This document shows, piece after piece, positions 1 to 12,300 of a stretch of 64,000 bases of DNA. Source of the DNA: Ascaris suum (lineage: Eukaryota > Nematoda > Chromadorea > Rhabditida > Ascarididae). The DNA is taken from the NCBI GenBank assembly GCA_013433145.1, contig CM024179.1, positions 6,049,300 to 6,113,299 on the forward strand, given 5' to 3'. Made by a program: the position numbers and the translations under genes. Every line of letters begins with the position of its first letter. The first letter of the stretch is position 1. The notes beneath the pieces were generated by a model. That model searched no databases, was not told the DNA's origin, and worked only from the letters and a program-made list of their open reading frames with translations.

Positions 1-1415
1 TGAACGCAGTTGCCAGTTTCATGACTAAATGCTACCTACAGCGATAACGTTGCAGTTTGCAATGTTTGCCGAAGGTTACGTCACGAGCGTTTTATATCTC
101 AACACCAATCCTAAGAACCGTTTTAACACCAGATTAAAAGCGAATACATCATATCAAAAGCAATGCTTTTGCTATAAATTAAGATAAGCTATCCATCCTT
201 TTAGCTCCGATGGAGGGACAATGAAGTCCTTGGGAGGGCTCCGACTAGGAGCTGATTAAGTCAGTTGCGAGCCAGTTACCCTGGCGTTTAACTAACCTGT
301 CACTGTTTACATAAGTTAATTTCCAGAGTGGCCGAATCTATCATCCGATCTCGAGGAAATGTTTGGCTTTAAGCGACGACGACAAAAAGTTGATCATGAG
401 CGCTTGTGACAAAGCCAACGATCGTCAGTCGTGGGCATTTCAACACTATAGTTCGACAGTTTCATGAAACGATTGTGCGTGATCATCGTTTCAGTGTATG
501 AGGGAATATGCCAAAGATTTGCGATCAGTTCGTTTTCATGACAGTAATGTTCTCTGTTGAGCAAGAGAATTAAGTTTTTCACTTAGCAGAACTCAGGTAT
601 TTGACCACCTTTGATATATTACCATAAACTCAAGTAATTGCTGAGTCAGGAGTTCAAACCTTCGTTTCATCGCATGAGAAACTGAAGTCATCTTTAAGCT
701 TAAGCTCAGAGCTCAGCTTGATGAGATGTAGCGGCTTTTGCGTAATCACACTCCAACCCCCTATTAAGTCAAGTCAGGGACTTAATCCTGTCCTAATTGG
801 GAGCACCGACCCCTCATCTAACCGTGCTCTTCAGTTAGATGATTATGTCCAATCAAGCGTCTGGCGATTTGTTGTTAATTTTATCTTTCTTACAGTGCCT
901 AAATTTTTCTTAATTTCTGGCGATATGCAGAATCTGTGTTGCCGTTAAAGACCAAACGGAAGAATCAAATTCAGTAGCAACTCCACTTGAGATATCGATG
1001 AACGTCCTGCAGGAATCAGATTGCTTTGGCGAAGCTCCTCTCGAAAGCTGGAGCACTGAAATGTTCAGAAGCCTTGCAACTGTTGAATTTTCTGCTGTAG
1101 CGAAAATTTCTAGGTGCTTTTACCTGATCGAGCTTTACCTGATGTCAGACGTTTACCTGTGACAAAGAAATCTAAGCATGTTGTTGTGATTTTGATAATT
1201 TTGCCGAGTCGCCTCGCCTTGAAATTAATTACCGTAGCCACTAGTCCAAATCTACCTGTTTCGCAATTTCCGTCTAAGAACGCTATGATAATAGACGAAG
1301 AAATTCCTTTTTTTGCAAGGCGCACGGTAATATTTTTGTGGAGTATTGATATATGCTGTTAGTGCGGAGTGTTGGATGTTTTAATGCTTGATGCGATGCG
1401 GAAGATATGGTGGTT

Positions 1416-1549
1416 TATCCGGGACTTCGCTACTCAATGCGGTCATCAGTTAAAGTTCCTCTCGAATCGAATTAACGATTGTTCCTCTCGGATATACTCA
1501 AATTAACAACTTTAACTGATGACCGCATTGAGTAGCGAAGTCCCGGATA
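1416..1549. repeat. Perfect 42-base inverted repeat with a 50-base spacer
   Basis: Positions 1416-1457 and 1508-1549 are exact reverse complements over 42 bases. The spacer holds two imperfect direct copies of a unit starting GTTCCTCTCG and ending ATTAAC. The arrangement could form a long hairpin and could be a minimal foldback or MITE-like element. I saw no target-site duplication. Confidence 0.9.
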
Positions 1550-1897
1550 GGTTTCTGGAAACTAGGTGGAAAAGTGCTTATGCAGATCAAATGAATTTTT
1601 GGGCAGTGGAGGTGAAAAAAGTGGGGAAAGATAGGAAAAATGAGGGACGAAAACAAAACAAAGTAACATTTAGATTCAGTAAAGAAATTGAAATGCTTTC
1701 AAAATTCCTTTCCTTTATTAATGGGATGTTTGAGAGCAGCAATTTGTGAAGACCTCAGCTCGTTCTTTCAGAAGCACATCTCAAGCCGTGCTGATGATGA
1801 GTTGTGTCCACATATTCATACATTTAAGGTTTGTAACAATATTGAAGGAGAGGGAATTGTTGGAGCACTAAATTCCTTGAGTAGATTGTTGTCACTG

Positions 1898-1926
<29 letters not shown>
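1898..1926. repeat. CTG/TGC trinucleotide microsatellite, about 9.7 units
   Basis: An uninterrupted run of TGC units, 29 bases long, in gene-poor DNA. On the minus strand it reads as a poly-Ala or poly-Gln type codon run, but no exon supports translation. Confidence 0.95.
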
Positions 1927-1928
<2 letters not shown>

Positions 1929-4900
1929 TTTCCCGAATACACCACCATCAACTCTTTTTTTTTGTGCTTATTTCTCATCTTCCCATAGTTTGCATACTTT
2001 TTTGAATGTTTTTCATGGTTTTTAATGCTCTTTAGAGTAGAACATATCGTTATTTTTCGGATGAACATATCTTCAGTTTTTTGCTTTTCCGTTTCACATT
2101 TTTTCATCTCATCGTTTTATTATTACAACTTCCCATAAATCAATGATTCCCATAAGTAAGTCTCCTTCCAATTTACGTACAAATTTCCTCTTTCTTTACA
2201 TCGAATTTGACCATTTGTAAAGTCTTCCGGAAGTTGCGTTAGAGGGGAGAATAAACTAACTCCTTCATTTCCCAGCAACATTTTATTACCAACAATTTAA
2301 ACGTTATAACATATAACGGTACCGGGTACATACGTTGCTCGGTAACGGCCAACATCAACTCTTATTGTTGAGTACCGAACCTCCTGAGCTAGAACGTATA
2401 CGACATCGAAGAATGAGCGTTGAAGTGTCAAAATTGATCTATAGGTGAAATTCGTTGTCTCGTATATATACTTTGCAGTTTATCTTGTAATAATCTTATG
2501 TATTACACTCATAAATCAACCAATATACTTTGCAACTTTGCAAAAATGTTGGTAGTACTTTGCAATTTTATTTATTTATTTACTTATTTATGGCTTTTGA
2601 AATTCGTAACGAAACGTTTTCCGTGTTTTCTATTTTGCAAAGTTGAAGATAGATATTGAAAAATCTTTTATTATTTTTAAGTTTATTTCTTTACAACGAG
2701 TCAATTTTGTGTAATGATTATTTGGAGTTTCTTTGGAATGGATAATAATGAATGAGGAAAGATGGATTGGTTGTTTGGAGGGAGGAAAAGATAGGGAAGT
2801 TATTTGCAGAAATTAGAATATTTTGCATGTCATTAATTCTTGAAATGCGCTTTGACATCTGTGCACTCTGAATGGGAGTGATCTGAGGGGGTGTTTTTGC
2901 AAAGGCATGGTCCGTCATCCCTCTGTCCTTGAGGCACTGGAGCATTGTATGAATTTGTCTCCGGAATCAGCCTTCCGGCACTTTGGATGATGTTATTATT
3001 GAAAAACGATGGCGGAATGTCTCAGCGGTGTCTTAAATATTTGTTTTTATGAGATACTTTCATAATGTTTGCGCCTATACAGACGCATCTTCTTTTATTA
3101 TATTCAGGTATATGCGTCGACTGTTTTGTTTTGCTCAGGAAAGAAAAGGTGTCGTTGCGTCTATGAATAGACAATTTTTGATGCAGCTGCTGATGATCGA
3201 ATGCTGCTCATTGTGCGTATTGGAATATTTGCCTTGCAAGAGTGTGTAATGATGATGTTGTACCTGTGTTTATGTACGTATGTATGTGTCTATCTCTCTG
3301 CCTTTGCGGTAGTTTCAGCTCAAGAGCCACTTAAAGTAGAGTTATGAAGTTTGGCACTGCACGTTGACTTGCAATTTCGTTATTCAAGCTTATCCATTAT
3401 TTTTGGATGGTTTGGTAGATATTTAAGATGCACTGTACAAAGTTTGCAGCATTTTACACTAGCTGGATTTTGACGCGATATTGTTTGTTTGGGTCATAGA
3501 AAAATAGATGGACCTTTTGCAGAAGTTTTGTGCAGCTTGTTGGGTTCAGGTTCATCGAAATGTGAAGTCACAGTGGTGTATATTTAATTCTTATTTGTTG
3601 GCAGCTTATGCAACCGGTTGGTTGGATGAGCACGATCCAAAAAGCGCATATCGTACTAGTCTCTTTGGTACACTTCTCCATTTGCTCTTTTTAGTGGTTT
3701 CCTCGATCGGAGCTGTTCACTCAATTTGACGCTTGTTGCATGAATTTGAGAGGTGGTGGCCGAATGGCTACATGGTGATATGTAACTTCGGGTAATGTTC
3801 ATTGTTGTCTTCATCCTTGTTTTTTCTTGTTTGTAAAAGGTGTGGCTTTGTTGACTCCCATAAATTCCTATGGCAAATTAGTCAGTGCTAATAGCAGTGG
3901 AGTTTTTATTCACCTAACAGTAAGGGAAATCTCTCAAGCAGTGAAATGAACAAATAAAGACATGCGGGAAGCACATACAAGAGTGCTATCAAACAGGGCA
4001 TCAGAAAATCCTTTCAGGATTTTGAAACAGGGAATGGAATTAAACTGAGGCGATGATATGATTCAAGGTCGAAGTGATGCAAGGGAGTTTTATAGTCGGG
4101 AGTTAGGATCTGCGGTTAGGTTGTGGGGTTCTCACATAATCTTGAGAAACGTCATACGAATAGTTTTCAGATATTTTCACGCAAGATAACATTTAACGGT
4201 GATGATCCAAGCATATATGCTTCCAGAAATACAGTTCAATGAAGTGGAAATCTCGATGGAACTTCCGGAGCATTAAATGCTCCAGGAAAAGTTAGGGTCG
4301 TCTTTGGCTCCGAAGTCATGAACTCCATCGAGAAGTAGTGGCAACGGCCCTTAACCGCCAACATTCAGAAATGCATTTATGATGAAGACTCAAATTGAGA
4401 TGGCGAAATATTCCGTGTGAAATGTCTAGTTGCCGTTCATTTGATCAGTGACTTAATATCTTGTGATCTACTTACAGGAAGATGGAGGTTAAGGGGAGAA
4501 GGATGGAGATGAATCACTAAAGAAATCATAAATTCCTGAATTATCCGCACACAGCTTACTAACACTGCTGAACTTTCGCAAGTGACATTCGATCAAGGAA
4601 GATGCAGATAGAGAGAGCATGATAACATGTTCCTTTATAGGGCACCGCTTCTGATAACATGGTTATATAGCAATGAACATGCTGTTTTAGTGTCGAAGGA
4701 GCGGTCTGTAAGAAAAGCCGCGTGCTGCTTCAATGAAGATCCTTTGAGTTTTAGATGGAAGCATGTTATGGCGAACTAGGTCAGATGCGTTTGTGTAATC
4801 GGTGCAGATATCCTCTCACGCTGGTAGATGGGTATGCGCCTCTGTTTTATAGCTTCCTCTATAACAACGTCGCACTTGCACCTTACGAGCTCATTCCACC

Positions 4901-6039
4901 ATGCGGGGCGACAGGTGTGCAAGAGTTTTCTCTCTCACCGAGGCTGTTCACTCTCTTCCCGTCAGACTTCACAAAAACTGATGCACATAACTGCCAAGTG
5001 AACTTTTCGTAACACCTAATTTCACACGCTTCCGATCAGTACCTCGGTAGTATCGGCATTGTAGTTCGTCGACATCACCTCTCAAGATGTTAAAATGTCG
5101 GCAAAGCAAAAAAGACTGACACCGTCACTAAATTACTAAGTTAATGTAAGAATCCGTAAATTTCAGCAGCTCGTATGCCTCTTAGAATCCACAGCATATG
5201 CCCTTGGCTCACCCGGAATCACAGCAGGCGGCCATGCGCGTTGACGGTTGGATAGCTGTTCGCAACTGAATGCATGCAATACCATGATGCACCTATCACA
5301 TCAATATTCACCGCAGTACATTTTAATTTGCAATGCAATATTCTACAGCTGAGCCATTCCAAACGACGATTAGACCCCACTTTTTAGGCTTACCGTGCAT
5401 CCGCATGCATCAATCAACAGCCGAAAGTAAAAAGGCATTTATTTCATGCACCTCCGAATAAACTTATCGAATATTTTTCAGCGACCACCTCCGAATATTT
5501 CATCGCATAGGCTAGCATTTATAAAACAGCTCAAATGCGAAGAGTGGAAAAAGTATTCGCCGTCCAACTGAACAAATAAAACAAATCAATAAAGAGGTGG
5601 TGCTGTGATTCGTTGCACAGCATACTAGAAAACAAGCATTCTAAAGCGGAAAAAGTGCGCTTTCCAACTGGAAACTTTAGTTGTGTACAAATTCGAGATG
5701 AACACCTGTTTCTTTTTTCGACGCATTCGGTTGCGCCCCGAACACTTTTTTGAGCTCTTGAACCTGAAGCCACCTTGTATGCGGCAAACATAAATATAAT
5801 CTCGTCTTCGAACATTCCACCACTCAACTTATTACGAAACTTGCTTATACAAGAGCTGCGTAAAGGCTCATCATGCGCCATCAGCAAATATTATTCAAAA
5901 GTGAGTAAGTCCTCAACATGAATTACACTTTGTAAATTGTCTCTGTAATTCAACATAAATGAAAACAAAGCACCAGCCAGAGAAACCCCTGATTTCTATG
6001 AGGAAAAAAATTGGAGGCCATCTGAACCCATTCCACGGT

Positions 6040-6045
6040 TTTATT
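6040..6045 (-). terminator. Candidate poly(A) signal of the ETF-QO gene
   Basis: The minus strand reads AATAAA about 260 bases downstream of the ETF-QO stop at 6306. It is the nearest canonical hexamer I noticed. Use in vivo is inferred. Confidence 0.4.
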
Positions 6046-6305
6046 TCATCTCGAAATTCCTTTCTATTATATTAAACTCGAAGAGAGCAATAAAATGCAA
6101 TGTGCATATGTTCCATGGATCCGGCGATTTCATGAAAAATTTGGTTAAAAATGACCTAAAATAATACTTGAATTTGGTAAAATCGAAAACATATACAAAT
6201 TAAAACACAACATAGAAGACAACTAGAAACTCTCAGAGCGACAAAGAAACGAGGTGGAAATCTGTCACAGAGAACGGCAACATGCCCAGCTTAAGAGTCG
6301 CCATC

Positions 6306-9300
6306 TTACATTCCATCGTATTTGGGACCGCCGCCACCTGAAACGCATTCTTATTACTGATGCATAATTGTTCAACGCTGCGTCTTTTTGAAGCTAGAAC
6401 AAGTATTCGTTGTGCACTCTGTGCAATTCTCGTATCTTTTTAGTTTCTACTCTCTCCCGGGTGGACATTTCCATCTGCGATGCACTCCATCTCTTTCCTA
6501 AACCTGCTATTTAAATTGAGGGATGACGGCGATGGGGACAGAGACAGGGGACGTTACCCCTCATTTTGGGGAATTCTTGTGTGTTTTAAGCGCTCAAGTT
6601 TACATAGAAGGTTGCTTCCACTTACCGCCTGTTCCGATTTTTTTCGAAAATCTCTGAGGCCTCAAAGTTTTGCGCCACAAACTCATTTCAGCAGCTTCTC
6701 AGATGTCACCACCATTTGAAAACGCAGAAAATGGTGCATCGCTAGCAGAGCAGATTTGAATCCTCTTCCTATCAGCCCAACTGAACGTGAGAAACATAAA
6801 ACGGAGCCAGCTCATTTTCAAGAGCAACACGGACAAAGGAAGGAACGAGAAGAGTAATAAAGAAAAGTGCCCATTTTTAAATCAAATCAGACTGCACGCC
6901 TCCAGCTCTATTCTCAATTTGTATGTAGCACACTTTTTGGTCGAAAACGAACACACAGTAGTGTTCTCTGTTGGAAGGGAACGCCTAGCTGCATTATGCA
7001 CTTGATAATAAACTGCAATCCCTATGCATTCAGGAGGATACGATGCTCATTGTGTGATACGCCGGAACGCGCATCAAGGTGGTCTGCTCTCAATTCGGAG
7101 GTGTTAGGTAACTCCCTCCGAACTCTGGCATGGAAGCAAGATCATTCCATCGTTTTCTAGCAGAACGCTTGAAAATGTGCATATTTTCACTTTACGCTGA
7201 AAAATACGGCTGCACGAAAAACTTATCTCGCCCCCCAAAAAGCGAATATACCAAAAACTTGAAGACAATATTTGCGAGACATGAGCCAATCATCGCAGCT
7301 GTGCAGCAGCGCATCCACTTTTACCTAAGATCGTGATTTCAGACCTAAGGCATCAAGAGCGGCAACGGTCTACTACCAGCTGAAGCTACTAACCGCTAAG
7401 AAACTATGACCACCCTAGATATGTCGCTTGTGTCTCAATGCAAACACCAAAAATCAAATAAAAAGTATCGGATTTCAACGGACGTGCAATCACGTTTCCA
7501 AAGAAACAAATTTTTTACAGCTGCAGCAAACAACAGCAGGGAAACTTGCCTTCAGGAGCAACCCAAACGATATTCTGCGTCGGGTCTTTGATATCGCATG
7601 TTTTACAATGAATGCAGTTCAGCGCATTGATCTGCAATCGCTTCTCACCTGGTTTTGTCTCCCTGTCAACAAACTCGTACACACCTGGAAACAATCGAAA
7701 AAAATGGCCAAATGATGCAGATTGTGTACAAACAAATACGTCCATGTATGAGGGCATGACTTCTCCCAACATACCATTATGAGGATGCTAGAGAGGATTT
7801 GCAATTTTAGGCAACCTATATTACTTCCCAAGTGGCAATTAGATGCTTGAAATTGCAGCACATTTACAGATATCGCTGCATTCGACAAATGTACCTCTGA
7901 GGAATGGTGGTTCACCTTCCAGACGCGTACAAATATCAATGTTCGTGATGCAATCTTTAATAACAAACAGTTCGCATGACAGTGCTGCTGTCCGTTGCTG
8001 CCACTTAGTGCGGTAAATGAATCAACATAAACAGTAATGCAATCCCCTCTACTACAATAGAAGAGAAGGACGAACGAGAAAAAAACAAAAGTATTTAACG
8101 TAGGATCTGCCGAGCAGAAAGTCTCCGAATTTCTTGGCACATTCTCCGCTCCCACCACACTGCTCGAAGGCCTTGAGAAAAATTCTCCATTTGTTTCACA
8201 GAGATAAAAAAGCGGTTCCCCACCGCATTTGCCAAAATTTACTCATTCGGTTACTGAAAGGCAGCAACGGAACATGTGTGAAGGTGCGCCAAGATAAAAC
8301 AACGATAGGTAAAACAGATAAAAAGCGCAACATGCGAACAGAAGCAGTGTTTTACAAGGCAAAAAGTTTGCAAAGCGGAAGTCAGAACAACAAAAACTTT
8401 TTTGTCGCCCATTTGATTTCGTCGTTGGGTACTGTCCATAAATGTCCTTCTCTGGCATGACAGCAAATAAGAAGCTTTCTCTTCAATCTCGAATTTGCGC
8501 CGTCTATTATCCCAAAGAAAGCTACAAAATCATGCCGGAAGCTTATAATAGAATAGTAATCGCTTACCCGCAGGACAAAACCTCGATTCAGGACCCGCAA
8601 ATTTGGCCAGGTTAACACTTTCAGGTACATCGTCGTCCTTCAGCGTCAAATGACACGGTTGGTTTTCCTCATGGTTAGTTCCAGACAACGCAACCGAAGT
8701 CAGCAAATCGAAAGTGATTTTTCCATCCGGCTTTGGATATTCAATTGGTTTATGCTGGAAATGGTTAGCATGAAGCATTAATCAAATTGGGCACATCACC
8801 AATTAAAATCTACGTTTTCCATCTCTGTTCCTCAGAGCAGTACAGAACAAAAACCATTTCGGGCAGAACCCAACAAGAGCTTATCCATCATAATTCACAA
8901 CGACATGCAAATAAACGAACGACCAATACCTTCCTTAGTCTTGCTCTGCTGAACATGAGGAATAACCTACATGACCGAAAGTACTGTAACGTCGGTAAAT
9001 ATATCTCGACAACAGCAATTCTCTTTCCGCTTTAAAGTGAGCTGAGATCACAAAAAGACGGAAAATACGAAACAATGAAGGCTGAGAAATAGAAAAAAAT
9101 GAGTGGGACATGCATCCTGAGGTGCAACTACATAAATTATTGTAATATGGGAACCTTTCAAAATATTATAGGCAGCAGTTTTATGTGCAAAAAACCTAAA
9201 TAAAGGTATGGAATCGATGTGTGCGATATGCGGGAATAAACACAGCTCGCCTCAACGATGTGACGAATATTAAAAGCGTCACAAACGTAACAGTGCCATC

Positions 9301-12300
9301 GATGAAATTCAGTCCCTACCACAACAGCACTCTGAAGAAAAAATACAAAATAGAAACGCCCCACCAGGAGGATCTGAAGCTTCAAATTTCAGAAACATCA
9401 ATTCTTACATTGTTCCACAAAGGTCACTGAGCGCATTCACCGTCAGAAATCAAAATTTGCAACAATATCCTGCCAGGTAGCTAACCACATTGAAAACCTG
9501 GAAATACCTTAATGCTCAATACAAAAATCAGGATCAGCAATTTACAGTCTTTGGCAAAAGACACATCAAGTCCTTAAGATAAAACTGTAGTCCTCACCTC
9601 AGCAGCAGGTTCGAGTTTCTCATGATCACGTTTGCCATGTGAGAGTGTCCAAGGTTCGAGACCACGTCCAAGAATAAAGAACGTTCCAGTGTATGCCATA
9701 CCACCAATCCAACCCAGTCGCGTATTAAAAGATGGTCGAATATTACGTGTTTTCTTCATCTCCTTTATTACATAGCTGTTCCGCAGATTTGTATCATAGG
9801 CTTCGGGGTTTATCGCTAAAACACTCACATCCATTAAGCATAGAGAAACACAGATGAGTGAATACTGTTGAATATGTTGTTCAATCCTCCATAATAAACA
9901 CTTCCACCGGAAATGATCCGAATGAACGAAAACTTAGAAGCGAACAATCAGCAAAGATCGGTCGTTGATAGATGAAAATTTACTACCATTTCATAGGGAA
10001 CTAAACACCGCAGCTATGTGAATGTTCATCTGCACTCTATAAATCTCGGATCCTTCAGAAATGTAGCAGTTACATTTTTGAACGCTAAAGACAAGAGAAT
10101 ATTTGCGAGCCCATCGCGTACCTCAAGAAATGAACGCCAGAGAACTTCAAAAAAGACAACTCAAAGTAAGTGATAGCTGCAAAATATGGAGAGGATCAGT
10201 TTTACAGAGCTAGTGGGAAAGCGTCGAGCTTTTATGCCACAGTTACTCAAAGATCTTAAAACGCAAGGTTTCTTACACCTCAAATTAGGTTTTGCCAAGT
10301 ATATTAGCATTCCTGGAAAAGATCTGGAGAGTTTTATCATGTTCAGGCCTCATAGGAGCCGGTGCAGACAATTCCAAACTTGCTACGAAATTTCGAGGCC
10401 CAGCACGTCCAAAACGTCATTTTCTGAGTTTTTCAAAGTTTTTGAAAGCAATGACTCAATCGCAGCCACTTGCGACATAATTTGCTGACGCGGATGGGAT
10501 GTCTTTATTTTCCGCTGCTCTGGTTTCGTTGAAGGTGATTCTCCACTTTGCTGTGTTTCCTATACGCAAATCATATATCCACCTCTAATGCGGCCTCGAC
10601 CTACCAGTTCACGCATCCAGCACACTCACTGAGGTTAAATCGGTTTGCGGTACCGATGCAAACAGTAGAACAAAATCTCGCTACGCTATTGGTAGATGAT
10701 CACCGAATCCCTATTAGCCTTACAATATTTTTTTTAATATGAGGATTCTGTACTATGCAGGTACATTGGTTGTTATTACCTCCATAAACTCAGTGCTGTC
10801 CATTATACCGCGAATGGTAAAATTATAGTATTACTCACAAATCTGGGCACCTGGATGGAGTCCAATTTCGCAGAAATCTGCACATTTCAACTCGAATCAA
10901 TTTTGAAGAAAGTCTGCAAACCCGAGCTGAGTTTACTCTCGCATACTTACGCATCACTTATTATTTCTCTGGTCGTTTATGGAAAACGAGCACGAACGTA
11001 CAAGCAGTTTCGACAGTAGCCACTTGATTCTTGAACAACTGAAAGCTTAAATGAAGCAGTGACGCACTAGGAAGGACTTCCGGCAAACAAATGCACCGCA
11101 ATTTTTTGTGAACTTCTCTCTCCTTTGAAAATCTATCAGTTTTTTATCGGCGTTAACACCGACGACGGCGGAGTGCTACTTTCCTAGAGGTGATATTTCC
11201 TTGCATTTACTAAAAGAAGAACGTAATGATTTACTGGGTCTCTTATTTTGTGTCTTTCTTCTGGCAAAAATATACACATTTGTTCAAAACTACCGATCGC
11301 TTTCCTTCCGTTGAAAAAAAGTTGTCGACCATGTCTCATATCTCAGAATCGAGCGTTATATTCGCCAAAATGATGAAAACAAACTTTTTTTGCTTTCGAG
11401 CTCCGGGAAGATAGCTTCCGCTGCGACCATGCCACTCTTCATCGCATTATGGACGCCCTTCAGTTTGGCGACGTTCATAAGGCCGGCCGTACAACCGATT
11501 AGACAACCACCTGGGAAGGCTACTTTGGGAACTGTCTGATAGCCACCCTCATTAAGAGCCCTTGCGCCGTATCCGATACGCGTGCCGCCTTCCAAATGTT
11601 TTCGAATCGAAGGATGCAACTTGTATCGTTGGAATTCCTGTTCAATAAACGTTATTTCAAGAAAAACGGTGGCTTACAAAGTTCCGGTCTTTTGCATGAT
11701 TTGGCCAGTTTGTAACGGAACACACCTTGTTGAAGACGGATCACATCCCTCTCTTCTAGCAATATGACATACTTTTGGCAGCCGGTCGCAATCAAAAAAA
11801 ATCAACTGAAAGAAGAGGATGCATCACAGCTTGCGAGGCACTGATCATCGGGTAAGTCGCGTTTGTTATACCTTTAATGATGACGCAAAAAGGTGGAAAC
11901 TTTTGCAAGCCGCCAACAATACCTATCGGTCTTAGGAACAACTTATTCTGAAGGATATTAGAATATTATGCTGTCAATATTGTCCCCTATTTTTCTCAAT
12001 TTTCAAACGTCAAAGTGCATCTGCGAATATCTGCACGGATTTCCCGCCCATTTAGGAAACATAGAGGGGGAGTCGGTCCATATACAATTCACACTTCCTC
12101 CGATAGGAAATCACGTGGTTAAACTGTATCTCATCTCTGATGAGAACAAACGTTCGTCCTTGTTGATCCGATCATGTGATTTCGCAAACACTCCGTGTAG
12201 GCCAAGAAATCGCCCGCACTGGTAGGCTCCAGGTAAAGACATTGTTAAATATTACAAAAACTCCGCTATCTTCTCAGACACAGCAGGTTGTCGAATATCA

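Larger units (their letters stand above)
1..6305. other. Gene-poor flank beyond the 3' end of the ETF-QO gene
   Basis: No open frame here has exon-like boundaries or recognisable protein sequence. The stretch holds a 42-base inverted repeat (1416-1549), a CTG-type microsatellite (1898-1926), a TTTA-type simple repeat near 2567-2592, and the probable 3' UTR and poly(A) site of the ETF-QO gene near 6040. Confidence 0.6.

Noticed and set aside
3745..3785. GGTGGCCGAATGGCTA, similar to the start of tRNA-Ser/Leu
   Set aside because: No B box, variable arm or closing acceptor stem within tRNA distance.
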